A program made the translations under genes and the position numbers. The notes below the pieces were generated by a model that was not told where the DNA came from, searched no databases, and was given only the letters and a program-made list of their open reading frames with translations. Positions 56,717 through 64,000 of a stretch of 64,000 nt of DNA are shown here, piece by piece; the first letter of the stretch is position 1, and every line of letters starts with the position of its first letter. Source of the stretch: Pseudomonas jinjuensis (lineage in GTDB: Bacteria; Pseudomonadota; Gammaproteobacteria; Pseudomonadales; Pseudomonadaceae); NCBI RefSeq assembly GCF_900103845.1, contig NZ_FNIJ01000008.1:244267-308266 (forward strand), given 5' to 3'.

Positions 56717-57383
56717 ACGGGAAAATGCGACGAACCTGGCCGACGAGCCGCTGGTGTACGTGGTGGACGACGACCTCGGCATGCTCGACTCGACGGTCTG
56801 GCTGCTGGAATCGGTCGGCCTCAAGGCGCGGGCCTTCACCAGTGGCCGCGACTTCCTCGACGCCTGCGACCCGGGCAGCCACGGCTGCGTGCTGCTCGAC
56901 GTGCGCATGCCCGGCCTCGGCGGGCTCAGTGTGCAGGAGGAAATGCGCCGGCGCGGCATCGACCTGCCGGTGATCTTCGTCAGCGGCCACGCCGACGTGC
57001 CCATCGTCATCCGCGCCTTCAAGGCCGGCGCGGTGGACTTCATCGAGAAGCCCTACAACGAGCAGCTGCTGCTGGACAGCGTGCAGCAGTCCCTGCAGGC
57101 CCGCGCCGAGCACCACACCAGCCGCGCCGACCTAGGCGAACTCGACACCCGCCTCGCCGCCCTCACCCCGCGCGAACGCGACGTGCTGCTGCCGCTGGTG
57201 CGCGGCTACACCAACCGCGAAGTGGCCGAGCAACTGGACATCAGCGTGAAGACCGTCGACCTGTATCGGGCGCGGGTGATGAAGCGCATGCAGGCGGAAA
57301 CCCTGGCGGACCTGGTGGGGATGGCGATCGCCGCGGGGCTGGTCGATCCGCTGAACCTGCGGCCGGAAGCGGAAGCGTCGTAG
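56709..57383 (+). CDS. FixJ-type LuxR-family response regulator
   Basis: A 224-residue regulator. The receiver domain has acidic VVDDDLG, phosphoacceptor Asp64 (VLLDVRMPG), the SGHADVP signature of FixJ-type receivers and Lys in FIEKP. The C-terminal HTH (about 148-210: LTPRERDVLLPLVRGYTNREVAEQL) is LuxR-type. Overlap with the kinase gene shows coupled synthesis. Likely target: the divergent acyl-CoA ligase, inferred from position. Confidence 0.9.
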   Translation: MPERENATNLADEPLVYVVDDDLGMLDSTVWLLESVGLKARAFTSGRDFLDACDPGSHGCVLLDVRMPGLGGLSVQEEMRRRGIDLPVIFVSGHADVPIVIRAFKAGAVDFIEKPYNEQLLLDSVQQSLQARAEHHTSRADLGELDTRLAALTPRERDVLLPLVRGYTNREVAEQLDISVKTVDLYRARVMKRMQAETLADLVGMAIAAGLVDPLNLRPEAEAS

Positions 57384-57396
57384 GGCGAAGCTCCCC

Positions 57397-57458
57397 TGTA
57401 GGGCCATGCCCGCGACATGTCGCGGCACGGATTTTCGCGGGCACGGCCCGCTCCTACA
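57397..57458. repeat. REP palindrome pair, one arm shortened
   Basis: The left arm reads TGTAGGGCCATGCCCGCGA (missing AGCGG of the usual unit) and the right arm TTCGCGGGCACGGCCCGCTCCTACA. It lies downstream of the fixJ-like gene. Confidence 0.75.
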
Positions 57459-57529
57459 GGTTCATTCCCATCGCTCCCACGCTTCCCCATGGGACGATAG
57501 ACTGACCTCACATTCCAACGGAGCTCCAC

Positions 57530-57994
57530 ATGCTCTTCGGCATCCTCCTCATCGCCACCTGGGTCGTCCTGCTGATCGTCTACCCCACCCGCGCCCTGCC
57601 CGTCTCGGCCGCGGCGCTGGCAGGGCTGGCGCTGGTGGCGCTGTGGGCGATCTGGCAGGACAGCAGCGAGCGCCGCGATCTCGAACGCCTGGAACTGCGC
57701 ATCGCCTACGCGCCCACGCAATGCCCCGCCGACCGCCCGCTGGCGCTGACGCTGAAGAACGGCAGCCAGCGCCCGCTGCGCGAGCTGCGCTGGAAGATCG
57801 CCGCCTACCGCCCCGGCGACACCACCGACCTCGCCGAGAACCTCTACGAAGCCCCGCGCTACCGCGGCCCCGGCGCGCTGCTCGGCGGGGACAGCTGGAG
57901 CGACTGCCTGCCCGTCCCACCGCTGCGCCCCGGCTATCGCGCCAGCACCCTGGAATTCCGCGCCGAGCGCATCGAGGGGAGTTTCGGCGAATGA
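57530..57994 (+). CDS. Membrane-anchored protein of unknown function
   Basis: A 154-residue protein with two hydrophobic segments at the N-terminus (FGILLIATWVVLLIVYP and AALAGLALVALWAIW) and a soluble, beta-rich-looking C-terminal part of about 100 residues. I do not recognise a domain. GGAG lies 6-7 nt before the ATG. It precedes the SDR and TpbA genes in an order also found in P. aeruginosa (PA3882-PA3885, from memory). Confidence 0.8.
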   Translation: MLFGILLIATWVVLLIVYPTRALPVSAAALAGLALVALWAIWQDSSERRDLERLELRIAYAPTQCPADRPLALTLKNGSQRPLRELRWKIAAYRPGDTTDLAENLYEAPRYRGPGALLGGDSWSDCLPVPPLRPGYRASTLEFRAERIEGSFGE

Positions 57995-58048
57995 CAGATG
58001 GCGCCAGCGGCTGGCACGATCAACCGGTAATCACGCAAGGATTCGCCC

Positions 58049-58879
58049 ATGACCACACCCGTCGCCCTCATCACCGGCTGCTCCAGCGGCATCGGCCGCG
58101 CCCTCGCCGAGGCGTTCCTCGGCGCCGGCTACCAGGTCTGGGCCAGCGCCCGGCGCGATGAGGACGTCGCCAGCCTGAACCTCGCCGGCTTCCACGGCGT
58201 GCGCCTGGACGTCAACGACGAGGCGGCCGTCGCCCAACTCGTCACACGCCTGCAGATGGAAGCCGGGCGCCTCGACGTGCTGGTCAACAACGCCGGCTAC
58301 GGCGCCATGGGCCCGCTGCTGGACGGCGGCACGGAGAACATCCGCCGGCAGTTCGAGACCAACGTCTTCGCCATCGTCGGCCTGACCCGCGCGCTGTTCC
58401 CGCTGCTGCGCCGGAGCCGCGGGCTGGTGGTGAACATCGGCAGCGTCTCCGGCGTGCTGGTGACGCCCTTCGCCGGCGCCTACTGCGCCTCCAAGGCCGC
58501 GGTCCACGCGCTGTCCGACGCGCTGCGGCTGGAACTGGCGCCGTTCGGCATCCGCCTGATGGAAGTGCAGCCGGGGGCGATCGCTTCCAGCTTCGGCGCC
58601 AACGCCAACCGCGAGATGGAGAACGTGGTGGACGAACACTCGCCCTGGTGGCCGCTACGCGAGTCGATCCGCGCCCGCGCCAACGCCTCGCAGGACAAGC
58701 CCACCCCGGCCAGCGAATTCGCCCGCCAGTTGCTGCACGCGGTGCGCACCCAGCCGGAGCGGCGCCTGCTGCGCATCGGCAACGGCAGCCGGGCGCTGCC
58801 GTTCCTGGCCCGCTGGCTGCCGGCGGCGCTGGTGGACAAGGCGCTGAAGCGCCGCTTCGGACTGGACGGCCAGCTATGA
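58049..58879 (+). CDS. Short-chain dehydrogenase/reductase
   Basis: A 276-residue classical SDR: cofactor motif TGCSSGIG (residues 9-16), NNAGYG, catalytic Ser in NIGSVSG and Tyr-x3-Lys (YCASK). The substrate is unknown; the sequence resembles SDRs acting on lipids or ketones. AAGGA precedes the ATG. Its stop overlaps the next start (ATGA). Confidence 0.9.
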   Translation: MTTPVALITGCSSGIGRALAEAFLGAGYQVWASARRDEDVASLNLAGFHGVRLDVNDEAAVAQLVTRLQMEAGRLDVLVNNAGYGAMGPLLDGGTENIRRQFETNVFAIVGLTRALFPLLRRSRGLVVNIGSVSGVLVTPFAGAYCASKAAVHALSDALRLELAPFGIRLMEVQPGAIASSFGANANREMENVVDEHSPWWPLRESIRARANASQDKPTPASEFARQLLHAVRTQPERRLLRIGNGSRALPFLARWLPAALVDKALKRRFGLDGQL

Positions 58880-59259
58880 GCGCGAACATCGCCATCCGCT
58901 ACTACGCCTTCGCCGGCATCGCCGTGGCGGTGCTGCTCAACGTGCTGCTGCGCGCGGTGATCAAGGTCGGCGGGCTGCCGGCCAACCTGCTGGTGGCCGC
59001 GCTGATCGGCGCCGGCATGGCCTTCTGCTTCGCCCGCATCGTCCGCCGCGAAGCCTCCCTCGGCGAGCGCTGGCGCCTGCTGGCGATCTACGGCGGCACC
59101 CTCGCGCTGTGCTACCTGTGGCTGGTCGGCATGGCCGCCTGGAAGAACCCGCCGGGGCCGGCCGCCCTGCTGCTCTACCTGCTCAACTACCTGTGCTACC
59201 CGCTGGCCGCCTGGTGGTTCTTCCGTCCGTCGGTGATGGCGCGTTTCCTGCCGCGCTGA
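58876..59259 (+). CDS. Small integral membrane protein next to tpbA
   Basis: A 127-residue protein with four hydrophobic stretches (IAVAVLLNVLLRAV, LLVAALIGAGMAFCFA, LLAIYGGTLALCYLWLVG, LLLYLLNYLCYPLAAWWFF). Family not recognised. It is translationally coupled to the SDR gene and 92 bp upstream of tpbA. Confidence 0.82.
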   Translation: MSANIAIRYYAFAGIAVAVLLNVLLRAVIKVGGLPANLLVAALIGAGMAFCFARIVRREASLGERWRLLAIYGGTLALCYLWLVGMAAWKNPPGPAALLLYLLNYLCYPLAAWWFFRPSVMARFLPR

Positions 59260-59268
59260 GCAGCACGC

Positions 59269-59284
59269 TTCACGCTTTTTTCAC
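59269..59284 (+). promoter_or_regulatory. Possible ColR-type box upstream of tpbA
   Basis: TTCACGCTTTTTTCAC fits the ColR consensus I recall from P. putida (YYNASNNYTTTTTCAC) at every fixed position. A second TTCACG unit follows at 11-bp spacing (59280-59285), as expected for OmpR-family regulators. It is 68-83 bp before the tpbA ATG. Confidence 0.45.
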
Positions 59285-59351
59285 GGCCTTTTCATCCACG
59301 CTTTACGGCGAAGTCTTCAGGATTGCGGCACCGTTCCTGAGGACCCGCCCG

Positions 59352-60032
59352 ATGAAGCCGTCCTTCCGTCTCGAACCCTTCCTGCGCGGCGCCTGTTGCG
59401 TCGCCGTGCTGCTCGGCCTGCTCGCCGGCGTGCCCGGCGAAGCCGCGCCCGCCGCCCGGCCGCAAGTCTGGGCGCAGCCCGTGGATACCTCGTTCAACCT
59501 CTACCGGATGTCGCCGACCCTCTACCGCAGCGCCCTGCCGGACCAGAGCGACGTGCCGCTGCTGGACCGGCTACGGGTGCAGACCGTGGTCAGCTTCATC
59601 AAGGACGACGACCGCCAGTGGCTCGGCGAACTGCCGGTCAACCTGGTCAGCCTGCCGATGCACGCCGACCGGGTCGACGACGCCGACGTGCTGAAGGTCC
59701 TGCGCACCCTGCAGGGCGCCGAACGCAACGGCCCGGTGCTGATGCACTGCAAGCACGGCCGCGACCGCACCGGGCTGTTCGCCGCCATGTACCGCACGGT
59801 GATCCAGGGCTGGAGCAAGGAAGAGGCGCTGCAGGAAATGCAGCAGGGCGGCTTCGGCGATCCGAAGCACATGGACGACGCCGTGGCCTACGTGCGCGAC
59901 GCCGACATCCCCGCACTGCGGAAGGCCCTGGCCAGCGGCGAATGCAGCACCACGCTGTTCGCCAGCTGCCAGGTCGGCGAATGGCTGACCAGCCTGGTCA
60001 CGCCGGCCGAGGCCAACGCAGCCAGCCGCTGA
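59352..60032 (+). CDS. tpbA: Periplasmic tyrosine phosphatase TpbA
   Basis: A 226-residue dual-specificity-type phosphatase with a signal peptide (cleavage near GEAAPA). The catalytic loop HCKHGRDRTG gives Cys133 and Arg139; the upstream loop HADRVDDADV should hold the general-acid Asp. It follows P. aeruginosa TpbA closely from VWAQPVD on, though that protein has CKHGNNRTG. TpbA dephosphorylates the diguanylate cyclase TpbB/YfiN and lowers c-di-GMP. TGAGGA is 8 nt before the ATG. Confidence 0.9.
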   Translation: MKPSFRLEPFLRGACCVAVLLGLLAGVPGEAAPAARPQVWAQPVDTSFNLYRMSPTLYRSALPDQSDVPLLDRLRVQTVVSFIKDDDRQWLGELPVNLVSLPMHADRVDDADVLKVLRTLQGAERNGPVLMHCKHGRDRTGLFAAMYRTVIQGWSKEEALQEMQQGGFGDPKHMDDAVAYVRDADIPALRKALASGECSTTLFASCQVGEWLTSLVTPAEANAASR

Positions 60033-60099
60033 TCGCCCCGCGCTCCCCACCGCGAATCGCCCGCATGGAACGCCTACGGATCACCAGAACGCCAGACCT

Positions 60100-60188
60100 G
60101 TAGGAGCCAGCTTGCTGGCGATCCGGACTTGCCGGCGACCACTGAGCTGCCGGCTGGCATGGATGATCGCCAGCAAGCTGGCTCCTAC
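60100..60188. repeat. GTAGGAGCCAGCTTGCTGGCGAT inverted repeat
   Basis: The arms GTAGGAGCCAGCTTGCTGGCGAT (60100-60122) and ATCGCCAGCAAGCTGGCTCCTAC (60166-60188) are exact inverse copies; each arm contains its own AGCTTGCT palindrome. A different family from the other repeats here. It separates convergent tpbA and the acyl-CoA dehydrogenase gene. Confidence 0.88.
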
Positions 60189-60248
60189 AAGGTTCGGATG
60201 ACTCCGTGCGCATTCACCCCCGCCATCCTCGCGAATGCGGGGACGCCT

Positions 60249-61526
60249 TCAGAACTTCCCCGGCCCCATGTAACCGAACAGGTAGCCCGCCACCTTGCGC
60301 ATCTGAATCTCGTCGGAGCCCTCGGTGATGCGATAGCGCCGGTGATGCCGGTAGATGTGCTCGAACGGCTTGTGCCGCGAATAGCCCAGCCCGCCGTGCA
60401 CCTGCATGGCGAAGTCGGCCGCCTCGCAGCACAGTCGGTTGGCGGTGAAGTTGCACATGGAGACCTTGTCGGACAGGCGCTTCTCCACTTCCGGCTTGGG
60501 CATGCGGTCCATTTCCCAGGCCGTCTGGCGGATGAAGGTGCGCAGCATCTGCACCCGCGTGGCCAGTTCGACGAGGGGGAACTGGATGCCCTGGTTGCGC
60601 GCAAGGTCCTCGCCGAAGGGCTTGCGTTCACGGGCGTACTTCACGCTTTCGCGCACGCAGTAGTCGGCGGCGCCGAGGCTCGCGGCGGCCTGGCGGATGC
60701 GGTTCTCGTGGACGAAATGCTGGGCCAGGGACAGGCCGCGCCCGGGCTGGCCGAGCATGGCCGAGTCCTCCACCCAGACGTCGGTGAAGCTGACGCGCGG
60801 GTGGTCCGTCGGCATGTTGAAGGTCCACAGGTATTCCTCGATACGCACGCCTTGCGCCTGCGCCGGCACCAGGAAGGCGCTGATCCCGTGGGCGTCGCCA
60901 TCCGCGCCGGACGTGCGGGCGAACAGCAGGCAGTGGGTGGCGGTGTGCATGCCGGTGGTCCACATCTTCTCGCCATCGATGCGCCAGCCGGCCACGCCAT
61001 TGCGGGTTTCCGCGACCGCGCGGGTTTCCATGTGCGTGGCGTCGGAGCCATGGTTCGGCTCGGTGAGGCCGAAGGCAGTCTTCATCTCTTCGGAAAGGAT
61101 CGCCGGGATCATCTCGCGCTGCTGCTCGGGGGTGCCGAAGTCACGCAGCATGAGGACGAAGGGCTTGTTGCCGACGATCGAGTGCTCGTTCTGCAGGTCG
61201 TTGTGCAGGCCCAGCCCCCTGGCCGCCAGGTGATCGCGAATCACCGCCATCGCCAGGTTGCCGGCACCCTTGCCGCCGTAGGCTTCCGGCAGCGCATAGC
61301 GCAGGTGGCCGGCACTGTCGGCACGGCGGCGCGCCTCGGCGAGCAGCGCCTCCCATTCCGGGCGCGGCAATCCTTGATTGTCGAAATCGGTACGCGCCCA
61401 CTCGCGGCGGTGATCGAAGAAGCGCTGGTTGTCGTCCTGCGCCTGCAGCGGCTCGATCTCGGTGACGATGAAGTCGTCCAGCGTGTCCAGGTAGGCCTGC
61501 AGTTCCGCCGGCAGGGTGAAATCCAT
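60249..61526 (-). CDS. Acyl-CoA dehydrogenase family protein (LvaC/ACAD10-11-like)
   Basis: A 425-residue flavoprotein. ACAD motifs: FGLTEPNHGSDATHM, the RIDGEKMWTTG beta-domain strand, and the C-terminal MQVHGGLGYSRHKPFEHIYRHHRRYRITEGSDEIQM. Together with the kinase and DUF6285 genes directly upstream it matches a module that, in levulinate (lva) catabolism and in human ACAD10/11, converts phosphorylated 4-hydroxyacyl-CoA to enoyl-CoA. The substrate is inferred from context only. AAGGAGAG precedes the ATG; it starts 2 nt after the DUF6285 gene. Confidence 0.87.
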   Translation of the reverse strand: MDFTLPAELQAYLDTLDDFIVTEIEPLQAQDDNQRFFDHRREWARTDFDNQGLPRPEWEALLAEARRRADSAGHLRYALPEAYGGKGAGNLAMAVIRDHLAARGLGLHNDLQNEHSIVGNKPFVLMLRDFGTPEQQREMIPAILSEEMKTAFGLTEPNHGSDATHMETRAVAETRNGVAGWRIDGEKMWTTGMHTATHCLLFARTSGADGDAHGISAFLVPAQAQGVRIEEYLWTFNMPTDHPRVSFTDVWVEDSAMLGQPGRGLSLAQHFVHENRIRQAAASLGAADYCVRESVKYARERKPFGEDLARNQGIQFPLVELATRVQMLRTFIRQTAWEMDRMPKPEVEKRLSDKVSMCNFTANRLCCEAADFAMQVHGGLGYSRHKPFEHIYRHHRRYRITEGSDEIQMRKVAGYLFGYMGPGKF

Positions 61527-61528
61527 CT

Positions 61529-61915
61529 TCAAGACTCTCCTTTCTGGTCGGCGACGAGACGCCGGTAGGTGACGTAGTTCGGCTGGTCGATGGCCACTTT
61601 GGCCAGGGTGGTCAGCCACAGGTGTTCGAACAGGCCGGGGCTGTCGAGGTCCAGCTCGCCGGCGTCGATCCGCTGGCACAGGCTGCGGTTGAGGCTTTCC
61701 AGGTCGGCGTCCTCGCCCAGCAGTTCGCCCAGGCGCTGGCGTTCCTCTGCCTCCTGGCGCGGCGCGAGTTCGAGCTCCCGGCGCACGATGTCCAGCACGT
61801 TGGCCGCCACGCGGGCGTGGAAGGCGGTCTGTCCGCTGAGCGCGGGCATCGCCTGTTGGCGAAGAAATTCGGCCACTGCCTGGAGCAGTTCGGTGGCCTT
61901 GGGCAGGTCTTGCAT
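61529..61915 (-). CDS. DUF6285 small protein (LvaB-like)
   Basis: A 128-residue, mostly helical acidic protein. Typical are the start (PKATELLQAVAEFL), HARVAANVLDIVRRELEL and the end LTTLAKVAIDQPNY. Proteins of this family are found beside aminoglycoside-phosphotransferase-like kinases and acyl-CoA dehydrogenases; LvaB, of similar size, is required for LvaA kinase activity in P. putida. It lies 4 nt after the kinase gene and 2 nt before the dehydrogenase, so the three are surely one operon. Confidence 0.82.
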   Translation of the reverse strand: MQDLPKATELLQAVAEFLRQQAMPALSGQTAFHARVAANVLDIVRRELELAPRQEAEERQRLGELLGEDADLESLNRSLCQRIDAGELDLDSPGLFEHLWLTTLAKVAIDQPNYVTYRRLVADQKGES

Positions 61916-61919
61916 CGGC

Positions 61920-62930
61920 TTATCCCCTCACGCTGGCGAACAGTTGCATCAGATCGATCTCGGTCTCCGAGCTGCGCCGGCCGATCGCCGCGCGCTCGAC
62001 GCTGCGGGGGGCGTCGGGCTCGCCGATGCGCGCCATGGTCTGGCAGCCGATGCCCCATTTCAGCGTGCCGAGCATTTCCCAGTAGCGGACGCGCTCGGCA
62101 TCGACCACACCGCCGCCGGCCCGGTAGCCGTCGAACAGTTCCTCGCGCAGGCCGAAACCGCCCACCGGCTTGTCCGTCTCGCCGAAGCGCCAGGAGTTGA
62201 CGCACAGCCAGCCGAGGTCCTCCATCGGATCGCCCAGGTGCACCAGCTCCCAGTCGAGCACCGCGCGCAGGCCGTTTTCGTCGACCATCAGGTTGCCGTT
62301 GCGGAAATCGCCGTGCACCAGCACCGGCGGGCCGTCCAGCGCCGGGGCCTGTCGCCGCAGCCACTGGAACGCCAGGGAGAACACCGGCTTCACCGTGCCG
62401 CGCTGGCGATGCCGTTGTTCGAATGTTTCGAGTTCTTCGCGCGCCGGCGCCACCCGCAGCTCCGGCAGGCCATCGAGGGGAATGCGGTGGATGCGCGCCA
62501 GCGCCTCGCCGCACTGCCAGGCCAGCCGCTCGCGGGCGCCGGCCAGGGACGGATCGCGGACGATCTTCGCGCCCAGGGTCTCGCCCGCCAGCCGGCTCAT
62601 GATGAACCCGCGGCCGAGCCCGTCGGCGGGTTCGAGAATGCAATGCACCTGTGGAACAGGAACGCCGCCGGCCTCCGCGCGCATCAGTACCCGCGCCTCG
62701 TCGTCGAGGCCGATGCAGCTGCTGGTGGACGATACGACGCCGTGGTCGCAGCGCAGGATCAGCCCCACCGGGCCGCTGTCCTGCAGCAGGTCGAACGACC
62801 AGATCGCCTGGTTGGCGCCGCCGGACAGGCGGCGTACATCGGCCACCGTCCCGGTGCCGCCGGGCAAACGGCGGACAAGGGCTTGCAGGCTGCACGCTAC
62901 CTGCGCAGCCAGAACTTCGGGATTGCTCAT
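61920..62930 (-). CDS. APH-family phosphotransferase (LvaA-like kinase)
   Basis: A 336-residue kinase-like protein. Motifs: Gly-rich LSGGANQAIWSF, ILRCDHG, the catalytic loop VLVHGDFRNGNLM (HGDxxxxN) and LDWELVHLGDPMEDLGWL (metal-binding Asp). This branch acts on hydroxyacyl-CoA compounds in ACAD10/11-like systems rather than on antibiotics. The ATG at 62930 follows GAGGA. First gene of the three-gene operon. Confidence 0.86.
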   Translation of the reverse strand: MSNPEVLAAQVACSLQALVRRLPGGTGTVADVRRLSGGANQAIWSFDLLQDSGPVGLILRCDHGVVSSTSSCIGLDDEARVLMRAEAGGVPVPQVHCILEPADGLGRGFIMSRLAGETLGAKIVRDPSLAGARERLAWQCGEALARIHRIPLDGLPELRVAPAREELETFEQRHRQRGTVKPVFSLAFQWLRRQAPALDGPPVLVHGDFRNGNLMVDENGLRAVLDWELVHLGDPMEDLGWLCVNSWRFGETDKPVGGFGLREELFDGYRAGGGVVDAERVRYWEMLGTLKWGIGCQTMARIGEPDAPRSVERAAIGRRSSETEIDLMQLFASVRG

Positions 62931-63001
62931 CTAGGGTCCTCGTTGCGGAGCTGCCCACCCGCCGAATGCATGTCCGGGCGGGCGGTCAGTCGATGGCGAA
63001 G

Positions 63002-63517
63002 TCAGGAAGCGGAGACGTCACGGCGCGCGCCGATGCGCGCCAGGAGCTTGAGCAGCGCGACTTCGCCCGCCAGCAGGATGCCCCCGCCGACGACGATCAG
63101 CCCGCTGATCTCCAGCGGCGGTTCGGCGAGGTGGGTGGCCAGGGCGACGGTAAGGAAGACGAAGGCGCTCTGGTTGATGAACAGCGGTGCGAGAAGACCG
63201 CCGCAGAAGATGATGTAGACGCCGACGAACAGCACCAGGGCGGTCGCGACGATCGGCTCCATCAGGGTGTTGAGCAGGCCGATGGAAACCACGATCGCCC
63301 ATGCCAGCCACACCCCGGTGACGGCGCCGCAGATGATCTCGGGGATGCGCTTGACGTCCTTGTTGTAGATGCTGAACAGGATGGCGCAGAAGAACGGCGC
63401 CCAGATCGCCTTGAAGCCCAGTTCGACCCCGACGATCGCCACACCGACGACCCAGGCCACCAACACTCCGGCGTCGGCGAAAAGCTTGGGACGGATTTCC
63501 GGTACTGCATTGCTCAT
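63002..63517 (-). CDS. Small membrane protein (DUF1097-like)
   Basis: A 171-residue protein with about five hydrophobic segments (AGVLVAWVVGVAIVGV, APFFCAILFSIY, GVWLAWAIVVSIGLLN, ATALVLFVGVYIIFCGGLLA, SAFVFLTVALATHL, LIVVGGGILLAGE) and a basic C-terminus. It resembles DUF1097-type inner-membrane proteins; no function is known. GAGGT precedes the ATG. It ends 71 nt before the kinase gene begins and could be the operon's first gene. Confidence 0.75.
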   Translation of the reverse strand: MSNAVPEIRPKLFADAGVLVAWVVGVAIVGVELGFKAIWAPFFCAILFSIYNKDVKRIPEIICGAVTGVWLAWAIVVSIGLLNTLMEPIVATALVLFVGVYIIFCGGLLAPLFINQSAFVFLTVALATHLAEPPLEISGLIVVGGGILLAGEVALLKLLARIGARRDVSAS

Positions 63518-63726
63518 AACGCTACCTCATTCTTGTTTTTGTATCGTGCGGATCGGTAACGAACCATGGGAAATGGCTGCGCGGACCAGCTTATCCAGCC
63601 GGGCTGGAGGTCAAATCGGTCGAAGGAGGTATCCGGGCTCTAGTCCCGGAAATGCGCTGGACTCTTTCGGACTTTTCCTGGACCTGCCGGGTCTGAACCA
63701 GGAGATCGGCCACTGGGACCAGCGGA

Positions 63727-63969
63727 ATGGAGTTCCTCGACCTGCTGCAATGGCCAGCGATGCTGGTCACCGTGCTCGCCGCCTGGCTTGTCGGCTCGCG
63801 CCAGCGACGCAGGCGCCGGCTCGGCTTCTGGACCTTTCTCGCCAGCAACGCGCTGTGGATAGCCTGGGGCCTGCCGGCCGGCGCCTATGCGCTGGTGCTG
63901 CTGCAGGTGTGCCTGGCGGCGATGAACATCCGCGGCAGCCACAAGGCGCGGAAGGAAGCACCCGGGTAG
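63727..63969 (+). CDS. Small two-span membrane protein
   Basis: An 80-residue protein with two hydrophobic segments (LLQWPAMLVTVLAAWLV and WTFLASNALWIAWGLPAGAYALVLLQVCLAAM) separated by an Arg cluster (RQRRRRR), which gives a clear topology signal. No family recognised. The ribosome site is weak (CAGCGGA against the ATG). A further GCGAATGATGCGCCAGCATCATCCGCC hairpin begins just after the stop (about 63970-63998). Confidence 0.62.
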   Translation: MEFLDLLQWPAMLVTVLAAWLVGSRQRRRRRLGFWTFLASNALWIAWGLPAGAYALVLLQVCLAAMNIRGSHKARKEAPG

Positions 63970-64000
63970 GGCGAATGATGCGCCAGCATCATCCGCCGAT

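Overview
This window looks like the chromosome of a high-GC fluorescent pseudomonad of the P. aeruginosa group. The support is an ANR/NarL-type nitrate respiration locus, the complete 12-gene alginate operon in the order known from P. aeruginosa, a TpbA-type periplasmic phosphatase with its usual neighbours, and many short palindromic intergenic repeats typical of Pseudomonas. Several proteins match P. aeruginosa proteins I remember closely but not exactly, so a relative (P. nitroreducens, P. citronellolis or P. knackmussii type) is more likely than P. aeruginosa itself. No rRNA, tRNA, insertion sequence, prophage or CRISPR array was seen.

Positions 1-15635 are the anaerobic nitrate respiration block. 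A minus-strand operon narK1-narK2-narG-narH-narJ-narI-(NifM-like PPIase)-moaA imports nitrate, exports nitrite, builds the membrane nitrate reductase and makes part of its molybdenum cofactor. narX-narL is divergent and shares a 174-bp control region that holds an ANR box and a 7-2-7 NarL site. A small DGC-domain cysteine protein with its own perfect ANR box follows.

Positions 15832-25961 are a cofactor block: ubiT-ubiV-ubiU (oxygen-independent ubiquinone synthesis) with moeA and moaB in one operon, and moaC-moaD-moaE in another. A dauA-like D-amino-acid dehydrogenase and an exported C69 peptidase lie between them, and a PIN-PhoH ATPase follows. The cofactors made here are needed by the nitrate reductase upstream.

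Positions 26408-35275 are catabolic: an MHS transporter, an M20 amidohydrolase and an HDAC-like deacetylase diverge from a LysR regulator; then come yaaA and two closely related acyl-CoA synthetases in tandem.

Positions 35276-52786 are the alginate locus: a long algD leader with a recognisable AlgU-type promoter, algD-alg8-alg44[36 protein letters not shown], and a strong terminator. Palindromic repeats sit in four of its internal gaps, including a perfect 40-nt inverted repeat just before algA.

Positions 53051-64000 hold a third acyl-CoA ligase divergent from a FixL/FixJ-like pair, a segment with SDR, a small membrane protein and tpbA (possible ColR box upstream), then a three-gene kinase/DUF6285/acyl-CoA dehydrogenase operon resembling LvaABC of 4-hydroxyacid catabolism, and two small membrane proteins.
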